Source: Ciborinia camelliae (Eukaryota; Ascomycota; Leotiomycetes; Helotiales; Sclerotiniaceae). From it: a stretch of 64,000 nt of DNA. Where the stretch lies: the NCBI GenBank assembly GCA_025890175.1, contig JANPYM010000013.1:1256777-1320776 (forward strand). The letters run 5' to 3'. A program made the position numbers and the translations under genes. The notes below the pieces were generated by a model. The model was not told the DNA's origin and did not search any database. It worked only from the letters and a program-made list of their open reading frames with translations. Positions 22,913 to 33,567 of the stretch are shown here, piece after piece (the stretch's first letter is position 1; every line of letters begins with the position of its first letter).

Positions 22913-24890
22913 CTACGAGCATGTGAAAGCTCCCCCGACCGTCCCCAATTTGTACGCATCGATAATACTCTGAATCGTCGTATACGTACCCACGACGGTA
23001 ATGAAAACCCCCAATACGATTGTGAAAATATGGACTCCGCACATGATGGTTTTGAATGTGCTGGCTCGGTGAGATCCGCGGTCCATGTATAGGGCCATCA
23101 AAGCGGGGATGATGAGCTATTGTAAGAGGTATGGAGATTAGTGGGTGTTAAGGGGGGTTGGGATGCAGGGTGTGGGACTTGGATGGTGTGAACTTACACA
23201 TGTTGGAGCGCAGCAGAGAGATCCGATCAGACCGATGAGGTAGGTGAAGAATGGAATGGCTTCGGCTATTATAAATGACAATATGGATATTCCGATGGTG
23301 GATCCCCTGAAGGTTATAAGTTAGTATGGGAGAGTCAAAGCACGCGTAATGGAAGATGATGCTTACAGCCAAATACTCCAATGAATGAAGCTGTTGCTCT
23401 GGAGATGTTCAGAGCCCCTTAGGACTTTAACAAGAATCTGAGAATGGTCAGTTAAACCTCTTTTGTATGTCAATGATACAAATCTTTTAGAAACAACTCA
23501 CGAATTTAGCAGCGAGATGGACCCATAAAGTTGAGGTCATGATGAACCCGGGGATGGAAATACCATAGGCGACTTTTTCGATTTTTCCTCCGGCACTTGC
23601 TAAGGAAGGGCTGGCAACATATTGACCACAGTAGCTGAAATCTTATTAGAGATAGTTCGCATGAGATGGAAGTTGATAACTTACAAGTACACGACCATGC
23701 TAAACGCAATATAGCAAGCGCATAAAGCCCCTTGGGAGGAGAACAGAGCTTTGGGGAATGATTTTGGTCTCGCCATTTCAGCGATAACTGGAATGAAGGT
23801 AGGAGTAGAGCCAAAACCCACTTAAAAGAAATCGTATCAGTTGATTAGGCCAAAAATATGCAAATCCGCGTGTATGATAAAAACATACCAAAGAGGTTAA
23901 TGACTGCGGTAAGTCCAGTGACGAATCCTGGACTCCCGACTGCGATTACTTCAAGAGAGAAGTCACCAGTTTGTGGGGCGGCAGCTGGTCTATCGACTTG
24001 CGTGACTCCTACACTTTAATGGGATAAAAAGCTTAGTAGCCGTATTGGACAGGGAAGAAGGCTAGGATACTCACACAACGACAAATACAGCAGTAAAGAT
24101 GGATGCAAAGCCAATCCAAGTCAAAATAGCCATTTTACCCAGAGTTCGGACACTAGAAGCAATTGCAGTACAAAGAGCAGCGACCATTGTCCAGACAACC
24201 GTGCAAACTTTGCCATTGGCTAGAATTTTGAACCCTTGAGCTAGTCCGATAAATGCAGCGCCAGTAGCCAAACTACGATGGGTCAGCCCAGAAATCACTT
24301 CCGAGACTTCGGGAGTAAGATTCGGAACTCACATCCAAGTCAAGAGAAACAAGCCGCCAGCCACCTCGCGGGCAATTGGACCACCCATAACGGCCGCTGC
24401 ATCGGCAATGTTGTGGATACCGGAATATTTCATTCGGAAAGCGTACATGATATAGGCATAATCTTAAGAGTAAAAGTTAAACCCATAATTTCCCTTCTTG
24501 GCCGCTGAATACATACAAGTAGTCATAGAGCCCCAAGCAAGAAGAAGGATGATTCCTGGGACGTAGCCCACCACCGCAAGAGCAGATGGAATTGCCAATA
24601 CACCTGTAGCGAAACAAAGTTTCATGAGGATTATTCCGGCTCGGATCCTGGATGGTATAGAAAATGGTAAGCATAACTTCGTAAAATGATGGCAATGGCC
24701 AAATAGAGCACATATGCTACGTCTCGAGAGTGGTAACTTACCATCCTAGACTACGAAATTGGGCCTGCCCAGTGTGACTCTTAAAGACCTCTCCATCGTC
24801 CTCCAAGACCTCCTTCACCAATACTTTATCTGGAGTGGCATCAATCTTCTCGTTGGAATCCTGAATTATTTTTGATTCGGAAATATGCAT
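22913..24890 (-). CDS. Mtr-like amino-acid transporter (Aa_trans family)
   Basis: Predicted 461-residue plasma-membrane amino-acid/proton symporter of the Aa_trans family, like Neurospora Mtr. Ten minus-strand exons join in frame: 24742-24890, 24517-24647, 24333-24462, 24075-24272, 23889-24013, 23685-23820, 23502-23634, 23367-23437, 23198-23306 and 22913-23116. The fifth exon needs an AAG acceptor, since the nearby TAG would break the frame. The polar N-terminus ends at FRSLGW, followed by TM1 (IILMKLCFATGVLAIPSALAVVG), the family's typical start. Later segments include GFGSTPTFIPVIAEM, ARPKSFPKAL and the C-terminal GVFITVVGTYTTIQSIIDAY. About 11 TMs are expected. It is divergent from a broken amidase gene about 1.45 kb away, which may once have worked with it in amide/amino-acid use. 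Substrate is not determined. Confidence 0.9.
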
Positions 24891-26345
24891 GATGAGTCTG
24901 CTGATGTTTTAAACCGAATAATTGAGGGCAACATCATGGCTTGGGTTGATCTTCAAAGTATATATAATTTCGCTAGTGCACGTGGGGGGTACCAATTCTT
25001 CTTATCATTAATGGGGACGTGCATGCTAATCGATGCTGATCGATTCTATTAATGAAAGGATTGTTCCAAGGAGCAATCACAATTATATACCCCGTTCTAG
25101 ATTGATCCTACCACCAGTAGGTATAGACGGACGGTTGTTAAAGTCTCGATTGGAAGTGAAAATTCTAATTAGCTCCTGGTCTTGAGCAAATAATTCCCAT
25201 AATATTAAACAATGTGCATTTGCCTCAAAATTTTAAATGATAGACTGACTATGTGTGTGTGTGTGTGTGTGTTTACCAGACAGTGCTTTGAGCTCCTTTA
25301 CATCTATCTGACCGACATGGAATTTCCTCGAGAACAGAGTCTGGAATATAACTAGATGATGAGTCTATCTATGATCCAAGCAGACTCAGCTTCGTAGGTC
25401 TGGTAACTTTGGGCGGAAAGTCAGTGGTGTTTTGAATACTTGAATGTGCAAGTGTTACTATCACCGCCAGAGATCCGAGAGAAAACACTCATTTATATTA
25501 CCTCCCATCTGACCGATTGGCACAGCATATGTTCTATTGCACTTTGATAACTCGCCACTGGCTGGTTATTATCTTCGGGTCATCAATATACAGACCAAAA
25601 TATCAAAATGTAACAACTTCTTGGAGGAATTTCATTACTTCGTGTTCTCCTTTTCAATCTCTTGACCTTCAACGGCAAAAGTGACGCCATTGAGCTCTAC
25701 ACTGCTACCAGCCCCAAGAATGAGAGCTCATCACCACCTACCCAAAAGTATCCATGAATAAGAATCTGGACGTAGAGTGACAATGGCATATATGAGAATC
25801 TCCAAAGGCATGCCAAAATTGAGTGGTAGTAACGAGGTTAGCCGACTGAAACGATATATGCAATCGAAGAAAATGCAACAAACATCCTGCGGTCTCCATC
25901 TACTACTAAAGTAAATGGCAACTGTACCTCCTGTTCAAGTCTGGTTCATGGTCAACGAGATAGCCAACCTTGGTGATGTTCTTGGGAAATTTCCCCGCAG
26001 ATATTATTAATAGGTACAGTACGGCAATAGATAAGGAGGGGTAAGCCAGCCAGCCAGCAAGTCACCCTGCCCCACCTCATCGGATATTTGCGACCCCTCC
26101 TAAACAAGAACCCCTTGCCTTCAAGCTAGCAAGAAGTGTTGTCGGAGCAGACTGGTGTGTTTATATGATGTATATGTGACCGATTGAATTAATGGTATTT
26201 CTATTTATTACTCTAATTTCATGTAGATTTTCAACATTTGAGTCGTTTCTTTTCGTTTTCCGTTTTTTTTTGAAGATAAAATAACTATCTTTTGTACTTT
26301 TCATGTATAAAATTATATGCTACAGCCTCTTCAACAATTACCAAC
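24891..26345. promoter_or_regulatory. Divergent region, transporter / amidase pseudogene
   Basis: No gene in about 1.45 kb. It carries a (TG)n microsatellite at 25252-25272 and AGATAA elements at 26029-26034 and 26274-26279. AGATAA fits the HGATAR consensus of GATA-type nitrogen regulators (AreA/NIT2), so nitrogen control is a reasonable guess, though such short motifs also occur by chance. Confidence 0.35.
25252..25272. repeat. (TG)n microsatellite
   Basis: Uninterrupted dinucleotide TG run of about ten units in non-coding sequence. Confidence 0.95.
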
Positions 26346-27837
26346 ATGACAGACTTCAACATACTTAGGGTTGAAGCTACCATCAAAGAATTGCAAGCTG
26401 CATTATCCTCTAAAGCTCTCACAAGCGTCGAACTGGTAGAAAAATATCTCTGCCGTATCAGTGCATATGACTGTCGAGGCCCCGAATTAAATTCAATGCC
26501 AATCATCAATCATCAATCCTAACGTTTTTGCCAAAGGTGCGGCATTAGATGAGCGGCGTAGATGTGGAGCCACCTCCAGTCCCTTGGAGCGCATTCCGTT
26601 CACTGTCAAGGACGGATACAAGGTCGAGGGTCTGACTGTGGCCAGCGGTTCTCCGGAATTCAAGGACCTGATCGCCAACGAAGATGCGTTTACAGTGGAA
26701 CTCATTCCAGCCGCAGGAGGTGGTCTGATTGGCAAAACCAACATGCCGTCAATGGCGTATGGAGGTATGCAACGAGGATTCTACGGACGAGCTGAGAGTC
26801 CACATAACCCTCGTTACCTTGCTGCAGCTTTTGCTTCGGGCTCTTCCAATAGATCAGCCGTATTGGCAGTGGTCTCATTTACATCTTTTGGTACGTGAGA
26901 GGAGACGGTATCCTCAGGTAGCTCGCCGGCATCCAATAATGCCCTGGTGGCATACACACCGTCGCATGCTTGGATATCAATTAGGGGAAACTGGCCGCTG
27001 TACCCGACTTGTAACGTCGTGACCCCGCATACAAGATCCATGAACGACATTTTATCACTTCTTGAAGTTATCATAGCCGAAGATCTAAATACCGATGGTG
27101 AATTTACGCGTGCGCAGCCCTTCATCAAACAAAAGAAACCCTGGCCTTGTGGCAAAGACTCTGTTCGTGGTATCAAGAAAAGCAAATCGTTGACTTTGTT
27201 ACGAATAGCAGTGCCTGAGGTCTATATTGGCGTAGGCACACCACCAGGAGCAATTCCTCTTATTGTCAGCGATGAAGTTGTTGAATTATGGTGCCAAGCA
27301 AAGCAGAATCTGGAATTGCTGGGAGCCGAAATAGTCCTTGTTCCTGATTTTCCGTTGTAGCCGCACATGAGAATAACAAGCTTCTGCCTGGAGGTTTGTC
27401 ACGAAGACCGTCTCCGCATGACTGTATGAGGAAAGAAAGGGGGCCTCTTGCGGCCCATACATGGAATGGATTCCTTTTTTTGAACAAAGACCTGAAAATC
27501 CCCAATCTAGAAAGCATTGATGAGCTCCAAATCTATCTAGACTCAATGAGAATAGCTCCAGAGTTAAAGCATATAGGCCGCACCAATTATCGTGTGCCAT
27601 GGAAGAAGCTTGCAGGTCATGTCGAAGAGTCAGGCCCATTGGAGGTTGAGGGAAAATATGCAAGAACAAAGATAACAGCGCCTATTAATCTTGATAAGAA
27701 AATGGTAGTTGTTGTCGCACGATCAGCTCCGGCAAGATTGCCATCGGGCTGGATTGATATGGTAGATGGAAATGACAGTGGGATATGCCATTAGTAAGTT
27801 TGGAACCCTAGACGAAGAAAACATCAATACATTCTAA
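26346..27837 (+). pseudogene. Amidase-signature family pseudogene
   Basis: Remains of an amidase (amide hydrolase with a Ser-cisSer-Lys triad). The intact-looking start is MTDFNILRVEATIKELQA, then SVELVEKYLCRI. The Lys region is PFTVKDGYKVEGLTVASG, followed by GGGLIGKTNMPSMAYGG and FASGSSNRS in place of the usual Gly/Ser-rich SSNGS block. Lesions seen: a tandem duplication of CATCAAT (26504-26510, 26511-26517) causing a stop at 26520; an in-frame TGA at 26896-26898 with homology continuing in the same frame; a frameshift and TAG near 27358, after which VAAHENNKLLPGG-like sequence resumes in another frame; and a further shift near 27770, before a short tail ending at 27835-27837. No plausible introns explain these. 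It is divergent from the amino-acid transporter. Confidence 0.88.
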
Positions 27838-27987
27838 AAACACACATTCAACCTATGCAGACCCGAGGAGTAGCTGATTTGATATTGCATATTATGCAAC
27901 GGTAATTATTTTCGAAAATCAGATAAACAAGATCCATAATTTTCCAACCCCAATCCTTAAAAGCCTACAGGTAGATCAAGACCTATC

Positions 27988-28842
27988 TTAAGGACGACGA
28001 CCGCAACAACCGAGCGACTCTATATGGTCCCAAATCCCATTCTCATCCTCTCTTGCGCAAATTCCTTTGCAGCTAAGAGCAAGAAAAGTGCAGAGAGTGA
28101 AACAATTGATTGTCGTAACCGGGCAACTCAGAGCTAGGATTCCATGTCCTCCTATTATCAAAACATTGTTTGCCAAAGCGCTAGAACGAACCGCTCCAGA
28201 AACATGAGAAGGGAGTTTTCCCATAGCGGCGGTTCCAATAATAAGACACGAAGAAGTAATCTAATCATAATACTGGGTGAGATCATTGTGGACGAGAAGG
28301 GGACGTTGAGAGGCTAACAAGGTTGCCAAGAAATAACGCCGCACAATCATCCCTGACATTTGGAAATTTCAAGAATAGGTAGGTGACAGATGGCGAGGCA
28401 ATTATAGATATTAGCGCTACGAGGAAAGATTCAAGGAGCTCGTTGTTCCCATGCTCGAGAATCTTCGACATCGAGTCTTGTATCTCGGGGGGGTAAAGGC
28501 CGATTGAAGCACGATATCTGATATCTGTGAACATTCTTGTCAAAATTAACTCATTTATGGGGGTTTATCAAAAGAATGGAATGTCTTGACTATTAACATA
28601 CCTGAACGATTTGGAGAGCATGAAACACTGTTTATGAGTTCAGACTGGTCATGAATATGGCTGCAGGTCTTCATTATATGGAATTCGATATAGTCATGAG
28701 CGGATGAGGAGTTTGTTTCGCCAATCTGAACACCATCTCCTATCTTCAGAATAGATACGCTAGAAGTTCACACAAACATGAAGACGCAAAGAAAGAATGG
28801 TATGGCGAGAACGTAAAGGATAAGGCCAGAAACCCTTAACAT
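27988..28842 (-). pseudogene. Small four-TM protein with an in-frame TGA
   Basis: Minus-strand exons 28602-28842, 28319-28524 and 27988-28260 join in frame to 240 codons, but codon 25 (28768-28770) is TGA. The start MLRVSGLILYVLAI is a clear hydrophobic helix running up to this stop. Downstream come a loop with two cysteines (KTCSHIHD, SVSCSPNRS), then TM segments LLESFLVALISIIASPSVTYLF, CAALFLGN joined to ITSSCLIIGTAAM, and NNVLIIGGHGILALSC with TINCFTLCTFLAL. The first intron is well formed (GTATGT, CAG); the second has a weak GTTAGC donor. The layout resembles claudin/SUR7-type four-TM proteins; no family was identified. A C-to-T change in a CGA codon would explain the stop. It could be a recent pseudogene, a sequencing error or readthrough. 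Confidence 0.5.
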
Positions 28843-29944
28843 GTGACGGTACTGGATTTAGGTGTCGCTGCATACTTGTACTGAAATGATAATTATTTGC
28901 GAGATACTTCGCGGTAGGTGATTGGAAGTTAAGAGATAAGCGGGTAGAAGTGCTCTAAATTTCGAATCCATAAGGAAGGAATTGCTGATGTAAGACTTGA
29001 CTTGGTAGACATGTATACCTACGCATAGCGTGTATCATATATTCATGACTCTTCATCCACGGAGTCACCCATACATGTATATTGTGCCATCAAAACCTAT
29101 CGGCCCAGAATCGGTCAGTGAATTTGGAGTCATTATGGGGAACAGAGTAAGATAACAACGAAAGGGAATCGGGGAATTTCTGGACCTTTATCATTGTAAG
29201 GCTAAAGGAAAACACCAGTAGCAAGTTTTTTACTAGCAGAATAAGCTAAAAACTCTCAGATACATCGATGTTCTCGTAAACAACCGCAAATATTAGGATA
29301 CCCATGAAAACTTCGTGTTGTGACCAGCATCTTTTAAAACAAAATTCAACATATGCCGAACTACATCGAGACAGACGGGCAGGCAAAATTCCGAGGAGAT
29401 CTTAGCCAGGAACAACAGATTGATGGCAAATTACGGAGACTTCTGGCCACCAAGACATACAGCGACTGAATAAAAGAGCGCGACAGATGATGACCCAAAA
29501 TCCCAAATTGTTCGCTTAATAGATATACTCCTCGGTAGCTTTATTGTGAATATAAGTTCTTACGTTTGGATAGGTGCCATCTCTTCGTACGACACTCTCT
29601 TGGACTCGTGGATAAAATGCCGCCCTTATTCCTCTCAGCCAAAAACAGATCTGCAATGATGTGTAGGTTGCTGCTAGGTTGGCACGGGTATCTATAGTTC
29701 ACATGCAAGCTGGGGTGATTTCGAACGATCTTCATGATGCTTGATAGGTAATGTGACGAGGATTCGAAAGCGGGTGGTGGTTGATGTTTCATGTTCAAAG
29801 ACAAGGGGAGTAGGTCTTCGCTGTAGAAATGGTACTTTTTGAATGGTCTCAGGGCCCCGAATTAGGGGTTGAGATTTATGCTCATCCTTCACTCAGAGGA
29901 TGGCGACTACAGTATAATCTCATCTTAAATTAATTTTTGTACAA
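28843..29944. other. Spacer upstream of four-TM gene and downstream of RRP43
   Basis: About 1.1 kb; only short open frames. No feature recognised. Confidence 0.5.
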
Positions 29945-30979
29945 TTATCCACTTAGTAACGGACTTAACTCGTGCCATCTTGCCTCAGCCAACTCCAGAA
30001 TATGCTTCATCTCATCCCTTCCTACAGTTGTTCCACCAACTTTTGACAACCCCATTATTTTTGGCTTGCCGGCCTCACAATCAACGACCATCGTGATAGA
30101 CTCATCGCATAATCCCTCCTCGAATATGTCCGGATCTGCCAAAACCCAGAATTTCTTATCCTTCCCTCGCTTCTGCTCCTTTGCCCTGAATACCAGAGAT
30201 GTGGCAGCAACTGGCAATCCTCTCAACGTAAGTCTTTTCGATAACGATACCTCATCATCACAAAGTATCATCTCCCGATCTGCATCCCAATGAGCCTTCG
30301 GTAACCTTACATTTCTCAAAGCGGATACAACAGCAGCCCAAGCAGCATCAAATGGATTTCCATCAAGTGAAATGAACAAAATGTCGATATATAAAGTCCA
30401 AAACGCCTTTACTTCTGGTTCGACGTTCTCTGGTTCTTCATCCTCATCCATTTTATCCTGTTCGCTGAGATCTGGTGGTTGATACCAAATCCTCAAATCC
30501 TCATCATCGACCATGCGCGAGCTGTGCAATAATGAATATATCCTTGTGCTGAGACTTTGCGCCAATGTAGTCGGCGGTTGACCAGGTAAGAACGCAGGTG
30601 AGCAGCCTGTAGCTAGCTCAATGTTTGGAACTAGTAAATCCAATTCTTTTGCTTCATTGTAACCCGGTCGCGACGAGGGAGCAGTGGTGGATTTGTCGAC
30701 TCGATAGGTTCCAACATTGCTGGCAAGCAGAATTTCACCTCGAACTCCGCAGACGACGGCGGTATCACCTATACGTACGACTGCGCTACCTTCAGCATGA
30801 GTGAGTGAGCCGGTGTTAATGTGCGGGGCGCGAAATTGAGTTGGCGATCGGCCGTTTGCGCGTTTGGATGAATTGGTTGGAGAACTTGGTTGGAGATGTG
30901 CGAGTAGGTATGGATGAGGAGAGAGCTTTGCGAATGTCTCGCGAGGAAATGAGAGTGCAGGTTGAGCTGTAGATGTCAT
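29945..30979 (-). CDS. RRP43: Exosome core subunit Rrp43 (RNase PH fold)
   Basis: Predicted 344-residue subunit of the RNA exosome ring, acting in nuclear and cytoplasmic 3' RNA processing; intronless. The start at 30979 gives MTSTAQPALSFPRETFAKL, where FAKLSPHPYLLAHL is the typical N-terminal helix of this family. The RNase PH core follows: FRAPHINTGSLTHAEGSAVVRIGDTAVVCGVRGEI. Later blocks are LVPNIELATGCSP, FWTLYIDILFISLDGNPFDAAWAAVVSAL and ADPDIFEEGLCDESITMVVD. An acidic insert (SEQDKMDEDEEPENVEPE) lies in the middle. The open frame extends upstream to 31129, but the extra residues are not conserved-looking. Rrp43 is preferred over Rrp42/Rrp45 from the overall motif pattern, which was not tested by search. 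Confidence 0.87.
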   Translation of the reverse strand: MTSTAQPALSFPRETFAKLSPHPYLLAHLQPSSPTNSSKRANGRSPTQFRAPHINTGSLTHAEGSAVVRIGDTAVVCGVRGEILLASNVGTYRVDKSTTAPSSRPGYNEAKELDLLVPNIELATGCSPAFLPGQPPTTLAQSLSTRIYSLLHSSRMVDDEDLRIWYQPPDLSEQDKMDEDEEPENVEPEVKAFWTLYIDILFISLDGNPFDAAWAAVVSALRNVRLPKAHWDADREMILCDDEVSLSKRLTLRGLPVAATSLVFRAKEQKRGKDKKFWVLADPDIFEEGLCDESITMVVDCEAGKPKIMGLSKVGGTTVGRDEMKHILELAEARWHELSPLLSG

Positions 30980-33567
30980 TGTGAAAGGTTGTATTATTAT
31001 TTCACTGGTCGAATTAATTATCACGAGGCGGCGGAAGCTTGGGTTTATCAATTGAATGTCGTCGGCTGGACGAACTTTTTTTGGAGCTAAAATTGCTAAG
31101 TGCGGGTGTAGCCGAGTGACAGCAGCCAATCAATCAAAAGGCTAAAAGCCAGGCTGACAATAAGATCGACAAGGCTGAAAAACTTCAAGTGCTGGCCCTG
31201 AAGAAATTGATTTGTTACACAGTGCCGGTACTACGGGAGTACCGGGAGCGTATGGTGGCAGTGGAATACTCGTCATCTTCTTCTTTACCTTTCCCCGAGC
31301 CACTCTCATATTTTCATTATTATATCTGGTTTAGAGAGACGCCCTCACCCCCATTAACTGTCTTTTCCTGCCAGGAACCAACCGGCAACCAATGAATGGG
31401 GGTGTGCATTTGTCTCAAGAGCAAAAGGTCAAACCCTTCAGGCTTCAGACCTTCATGGAGGTCGAATGGGGGATCTAGGACTGATAGTAAGACATGAGCG
31501 CCGGCTGCAAGCTTTGTTGGTCTACTGAAGTCAATTATGTTTGGAAGACGTGTAATCTTGTAGACGTAATTTTGAAGACGTAATCTTGAAGACATAATCT
31601 TGAAGACGTAATCTTGAAGACATAATCTTGATACTTAATCTTGATGTAGTACGATCAAATTTTCTCTCAATCACAATTTTGTGACCTGACTTTGAGTACG
31701 CACATATCATTAACTGCCGACCATATCAGCCTGGAGATATTACTGATATGTAAGCGCTTTTTTATCTCCTTGCAATGGTATTCGACGGTGAATGTTCCAT
31801 TTCAAGATATAGCATTTGGAACTATAGGAAGCTTATCGGCGCAGCTCCCTGGATCGAGTCAATGTAAAATCAAATAGTTCATGGTTATGTAAGTCCAATG
31901 CACATACAGGCCAGAACCAGCAAGCCCATTTGTTATCGTCTGTGTGATAACGAAAATGTGACGAAAGTGGTAGGGGAAGCGTTAATGCATCGATGCATCG
32001 TGAGGGGGTCCAACATGTTATATCTCAATTTGCTCCAATAGCCCTAATGTCGGGATCTCATCGACGATTAGTTGTTGATCTTGAGAGTTCTTAGAGATGA
32101 TAATTGGGCAACGGCAATGCTTTTTTCAATCAGAAATCGAGTTTATCCTGCAGATGGTTGCACAGATGTGACCTGAACATTTTCCTTGAAGGCTTGAAGC
32201 CTTGAACAACCCTACCGAGCCGGGGATATTGCAACTTGCAGGGGCCCCTATCACCAGCCAAAAGGTAAGCGAGGCAATCAACATGCGTGTGTTAGCGCTC
32301 AACATGTCCTGCAACCTTCAAAAAATTGATATACGGATATTGATTGGTTGACAACACAATGGCGGGGGGCACGTTTTTTAATGTCTCATCGGAGAAGGCC
32401 ACTCTTGAAGTTTGACTGGCCAATTCCTTTCGGGCCATAGGAAAAAATCTTGATCATGACTTTGTTCAACAATGCTCATTCAGCGTGAATCCTCAGCCAT
32501 GCATATGTATCACACCATCCATCATCCATCGCAATACTCAAGAGATGGTGCTATATGGATATTTTTATCCCCCTCCTGTTCTCCTGTTGGACATGAAACA
32601 ACATTTCAATCAGTAATATTGAATAACACGAACTGCCGAAGAATGTGAAGGATATTGAAATGTCTTCATACGAGTGCCGTTGTCATTAACTTAACTCATC
32701 TACGCACCTCTTTGACATTCTTCCTTCCGTATACCATGTGTTAGGCGGAAATCACTTGCATGGTATTCGATAACGGGAACCACGGCATCTCCCCTAGATC
32801 AAGATTCAAGACAGGCACATCCGCTTTGGGGTCTAAATCCTCATCCTAGGGGTGGCTCGACCAATACCATTATAGAGCAAACCACAATTTTTGCCACTAA
32901 ATACCAACGATATAAAACTACGTCCCATTCAATTTCACATTGCCGCCCATCATTTCAGAAGGAAAGACAAAATCCTCGCCTTGTATTTGCTGACCCCTTC
33001 TGCCTCTGGACGCCTTTCGGTTCCGGGTATGCACATATCTCGAGGTGATCGGATGCAATAAATTAGTGGTTGCAGGTGACGAGGTGACGGATTTACTCCA
33101 CCTGCAGGAACATTGTGGACCTTAGCATACTACCTAATTATCGGGCATTCCCCACACCGATATTCTTGTGCTATATTCATATAGTATCATCCAAGAATTT
33201 ATCCGGAAGAGCTGCTGTTGTATATACTTGTCGTGCCTCGCCTTGGTTTGGTTCTATTTCAACGTCTTATCATCATTGTCGCCCGCTCAAAATTCCTGGG
33301 TCGATTGAGGGATCTGGAATTTCTCTTCAGCTCGCAGGCTCGACCACTTTACGACGTAACGAATTAGACACCACTACGATTTTCAAAACTCGATGTCCAT
33401 GATATATACCAAACAATCGGGGTCTCGACCACTTTAAATCTAGTCCGCCGAGCTCTGGATATACTCTGTTCGGGCAAGTGTAAATCAACGACGTATATCG
33501 AGCTCGAAATAGTACTTATCTTAGGCCTCGAATTTCCTTGAAGATTTGATTTACCTCCGACTCTACA
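30980..33567. other. Divergent intergenic region, 2.6 kb
   Basis: Spacer between RRP43 (minus) and the ferric reductase gene (plus), so it holds both promoters. It includes a 15-bp tandem repeat (listed separately). No gene is supported; short frames at 31189-31595 and 33115-33402 have no features. Confidence 0.45.
31542..31645. repeat. 15-bp tandem repeat (TAATCTTGAAGACGT-like)
   Basis: About six copies of a 15-base unit with variant positions (GACGT/GACAT, CTTG/TTTG) in non-coding sequence. Confidence 0.9.
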
